Below are positions 62,542 to 64,000 of a stretch of DNA of 64,000 nucleotides, piece by piece (within the stretch, counting starts at the first letter, position 1; each line of letters opens with the position of its first letter). Source of the stretch: Bacillus sp. AFS006103 (lineage in GTDB: Bacteria; Bacillota; Bacilli; Bacillales; Cytobacillaceae); contig NTXX01000011.1 of the NCBI GenBank assembly GCA_002559145.1, positions 523,707-587,706 on the forward strand. Direction: 5' to 3'. The notes under the pieces are model-generated. The model was given only the letters and a program-made list of their open reading frames with translations, was not told where the DNA came from and did not search any database. Position numbers and translations under genes: made by a program.

Positions 62542-63018
62542 ATGATAAATGATCAGGTAAAAGATTTTATGGTGAAGGATGTTATTTCAGCTAGTCCAAG
62601 TACTTCGATTAAAGAGGTAATGACCATGTTTGTTAGGGAAAAAATTGGTGGGTTACCGATTATCGATGAGAACGCTGTCCTTCGTGGAATTGTAACCGAT
62701 GGAGACATTTTGCGGGCGATCAGTCCAGTAGATCGTCGGATTCATGATTATTTCTCTTTAATCACATATGTTGCTGAGGAAGGCTTGGAGGATCGTATAA
62801 GTGAATTGGCTGACAGGGAAGTCATTAGGATTGCAAAAAACCACGGAATCTTAACGGTCCATCCTGAGGATGAAATGAAAAAAGTTGTTTCGCTATTGTC
62901 TAAGCATCATTTTAAAAAACTACCTGTTGTTGATCAGTCTAATCATGTAGTTGGAGTTATTAGCAGGGGAGATGTCATTCGCAGAATTCAAGAAACAATT
63001 ATTAATGAATTGAACTGA
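62542..63018 (+). CDS. CBS-domain pair protein
   Basis: A 158-residue protein with two CBS motifs: VKDFMVKDVISASPSTSIKEVMTMFVREKIGGLPIIDEN...GIVTDGDIL and GILTVHPEDEMKKVVSLLSKHHFKKLPVVDQSNHVVGVISRGDVIR. Such modules bind adenine nucleotides. No other domain is fused. Function is unknown; it follows the alarmone gene by 71 nt and has a fair site before the ATG. Confidence 0.9.
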   Translation: MINDQVKDFMVKDVISASPSTSIKEVMTMFVREKIGGLPIIDENAVLRGIVTDGDILRAISPVDRRIHDYFSLITYVAEEGLEDRISELADREVIRIAKNHGILTVHPEDEMKKVVSLLSKHHFKKLPVVDQSNHVVGVISRGDVIRRIQETIINELN

Positions 63019-63040
63019 TTTTTTTATATAAAAATAATAA

Positions 63041-63071
63041 AAGTCCTTCATTTCGAAATGAAGGGCTTCTT
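63041..63071 (-). terminator. Terminator, strong on the minus strand
   Basis: AAGTCCTTCATTT and AAATGAAGGGCTT form a 13-bp stem with one G-U pair around CG. On the minus strand TTTTATTATTTTT follows, ending the small gene at 63118-63279; it may also stop the CBS gene. Confidence 0.7.
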
Positions 63072-63117
63072 TGGGAAAAATATAAAGTTGCCATTTCAAA
63101 TGCAAGAAATGACTAAA

Positions 63118-63279
63118 TTATTGGACTGGATTTTCAAGCAGGAGCTCTGATGCAGGGAGCGTAATAATTTTCCCGCCTATTTGCACATGAACGGTATCGT
63201 TGAAAATGGCTTTTACAATTCCTTTTAAAGAAATGGTCGAATTAACAGATATTTTTTTCGCTTCAGCATTGTTTGCCAA
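63118..63279 (-). CDS. Small protein, second of two window paralogues (53 residues)
   Basis: Starts at TTG (63279) with GGGTG about 9 nt upstream. Begins MANNAEAKKISVNSTISLKG and continues IVKAIFNDTVHVQIGGKIITLPASELLLEN. The first 41 residues match the 60592-60756 protein at nearly every position, and the C-termini diverge. Same strand, 2.4 kb away, on the other side of the TetR-sasA-CBS block. Role unknown. Confidence 0.72.
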   Translation of the reverse strand: MANNAEAKKISVNSTISLKGIVKAIFNDTVHVQIGGKIITLPASELLLENPVQ

Positions 63280-63455
63280 ATTAACCAACACCCTTCAAAA
63301 TAGTTTTGTAAATATTATATATGAAGAAAAGGAAATAAAGCTAGAATAAATAATCAGAAAAGTTAAAAAATATTAATATTTTTTTGGGTGCGAAAATAAA
63401 TTATTTTTATACATATGTATGAAGCGAAGGAAAGGTGAGGAATTTATATTACATC

Positions 63456-63483
63456 CCGACATTTTCCCGAGTTATGTTATAAT
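63456..63483 (+). promoter_or_regulatory. Sigma-A-like promoter of csoR
   Basis: CCGACA (63456-63461) and TATAAT (63478-63483) are 16 nt apart, 24 nt before the csoR start. A perfect palindrome ATACATATGTAT lies at 63411-63422. Confidence 0.5.
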
Positions 63484-63506
63484 TATCCCAAAAAGGAGGC
63501 GGACGT

Positions 63507-63854
63507 ATGTCAAATGAAGTTGGGAATGAAAAGGAACTTTTTGATGATACCTGCTGCTCACATGAAGGCAGTGATCGGAAGAGCCATCATTCGGATAAAG
63601 TTAAAAATAATCTTGTTACAAGACTAAACCGAATAGAAGGCCAAATTCGCGGCATAAAAGGCTTAATTGAAAAAGATACATATTGTGATGATGTGATTAA
63701 CCAGATTTCCGCCACTCAATCCGCCTTAAATAGCGTAGCCAAAATTCTGCTGGAAGGTCATATGAAGAGCTGTGTTGTCGAAAGAATTCAGGAAGGTGAT
63801 TTTGAAGTCTTAGATGAAGTACTGGTAACGATTCAAAAATTAATGAAAAAGTAA
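63507..63854 (+). CDS. csoR: CsoR-family copper-sensing repressor
   Basis: A 115-residue DUF156 protein. The Cu(I) ligand set is complete: Cys60 (TYCDD), His85 and Cys89 (EGHMKSC). RLNRIEGQIRGIKGLIE is the conserved first helix. It has about 30 extra N-terminal residues that hold a Cys-Cys pair and several His (DDTCCSHEG, KSHHSD), longer than B. subtilis CsoR. AAGGAGG lies 8 nt before the ATG. copZ/copA would be expected next but lie beyond the edge or elsewhere. Confidence 0.92.
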   Translation: MSNEVGNEKELFDDTCCSHEGSDRKSHHSDKVKNNLVTRLNRIEGQIRGIKGLIEKDTYCDDVINQISATQSALNSVAKILLEGHMKSCVVERIQEGDFEVLDEVLVTIQKLMKK

Positions 63855-63892
63855 CCCGACTATTGATGTTCCTAGGATAATAATGACTAATT

Positions 63893-63945
63893 TCAAAGCT
63901 GGAAAGTTACTACTGCCTGAGTAGCTTCCCGGCTTTATTTTGTGA
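63893..63945 (+). terminator. Probable terminator after csoR
   Basis: AAAGCTGGAAAGTTACT and AGTAGCTTCCCGGCTTT form a long imperfect stem followed by ATTTTG. No gene is visible from 63855 to the edge. Confidence 0.6.
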
Positions 63946-64000
63946 AGAATAAAAACATGGATAGAACGGCCAATTCATTCAAAAAAACTAACTAGACCTC

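Overview
The window looks like chromosome from a low-to-mid GC, endospore-forming member of the Bacillaceae (Bacillus/Neobacillus-like). The signs are strong AGGAGG-type ribosome binding sites, frequent TTG and GTG starts, GerA/GerB/GerC germinant-receptor genes, GerP-type spore genes with a sigma-K-like promoter, and B. subtilis-type orthologues (ypwA, ykoY, pssA, ywbE, ywaC/sasA, ppaC, cold-shock gene). The species cannot be fixed from this sequence alone. No tRNA, rRNA, CRISPR array, transposase or prophage block was seen.

Layout. 1-4131: a molybdenum hydroxylase (xanthine dehydrogenase family) operon: the end of an XdhC-like maturation gene, then the molybdopterin, FAD and 2Fe-2S subunits. 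4172-14890: housekeeping and small genes: a class B PBP, an M32 carboxypeptidase, a manganese riboswitch driving a TerC exporter, pssA, a HesB-like protein, a GerP-like/Hsp20 spore operon, a HAD phosphatase, a cold-shock protein, a structured intergenic repeat, ywbE, a CBO0543 membrane protein and a GyrI-like protein. 15013-17137: an FMN riboswitch and a shortened riboflavin operon, ribE-ribB-ribH, in which ribD and the RibA half of RibBA are absent. 17212-28666: a cobalamin riboswitch and a 13-gene corrinoid uptake and salvage operon: BtuF, BtuC, a BtuD-CbiZ fusion, CbiB, CobD, CobU, CbiP, CobS, CobC, a degenerate CobU-like protein, PduO-type adenosyltransferase, and a probable alpha-ribazole transporter/kinase pair (CblT/CblS).

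28690-42196: a class A PBP, an orphan holin, an MFS transporter, a gerA-gerC-gerB-gerB operon with a tandem duplicated B subunit, a PAS sensor kinase, a GNAT enzyme, a YpzG-like small protein and a DUF3147 pair. 42295-55192: a large catabolic cluster behind a TetR-type palindrome: two acyl-CoA dehydrogenases, two SDRs, two MaoC-type hydratase subunits, a thiolase, an MBL hydrolase, an acyl-CoA ligase, an R2-like ligand-binding oxidase (R2lox) with every metal ligand and crosslink residue present, an aldehyde dehydrogenase and an iron alcohol dehydrogenase. Read as one pathway this could carry a hydrophobic compound through alcohol, aldehyde, acid and acyl-CoA to acetyl-CoA, with R2lox at the entry. 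It is the strongest candidate for an undescribed system here.

55325-64000: a GNAT enzyme, Mn-dependent pyrophosphatase, a coiled-coil protein, a HAD phosphatase, a small CxxC/CxxC protein, 3-methyladenine glycosylase I, a protein with an internal duplication, a TetR regulator with two identical-format operators in front of an alarmone synthetase (SasA/RelP type), a CBS-domain protein, two 53-54 residue paralogues, and a CsoR-type copper repressor at the right edge.
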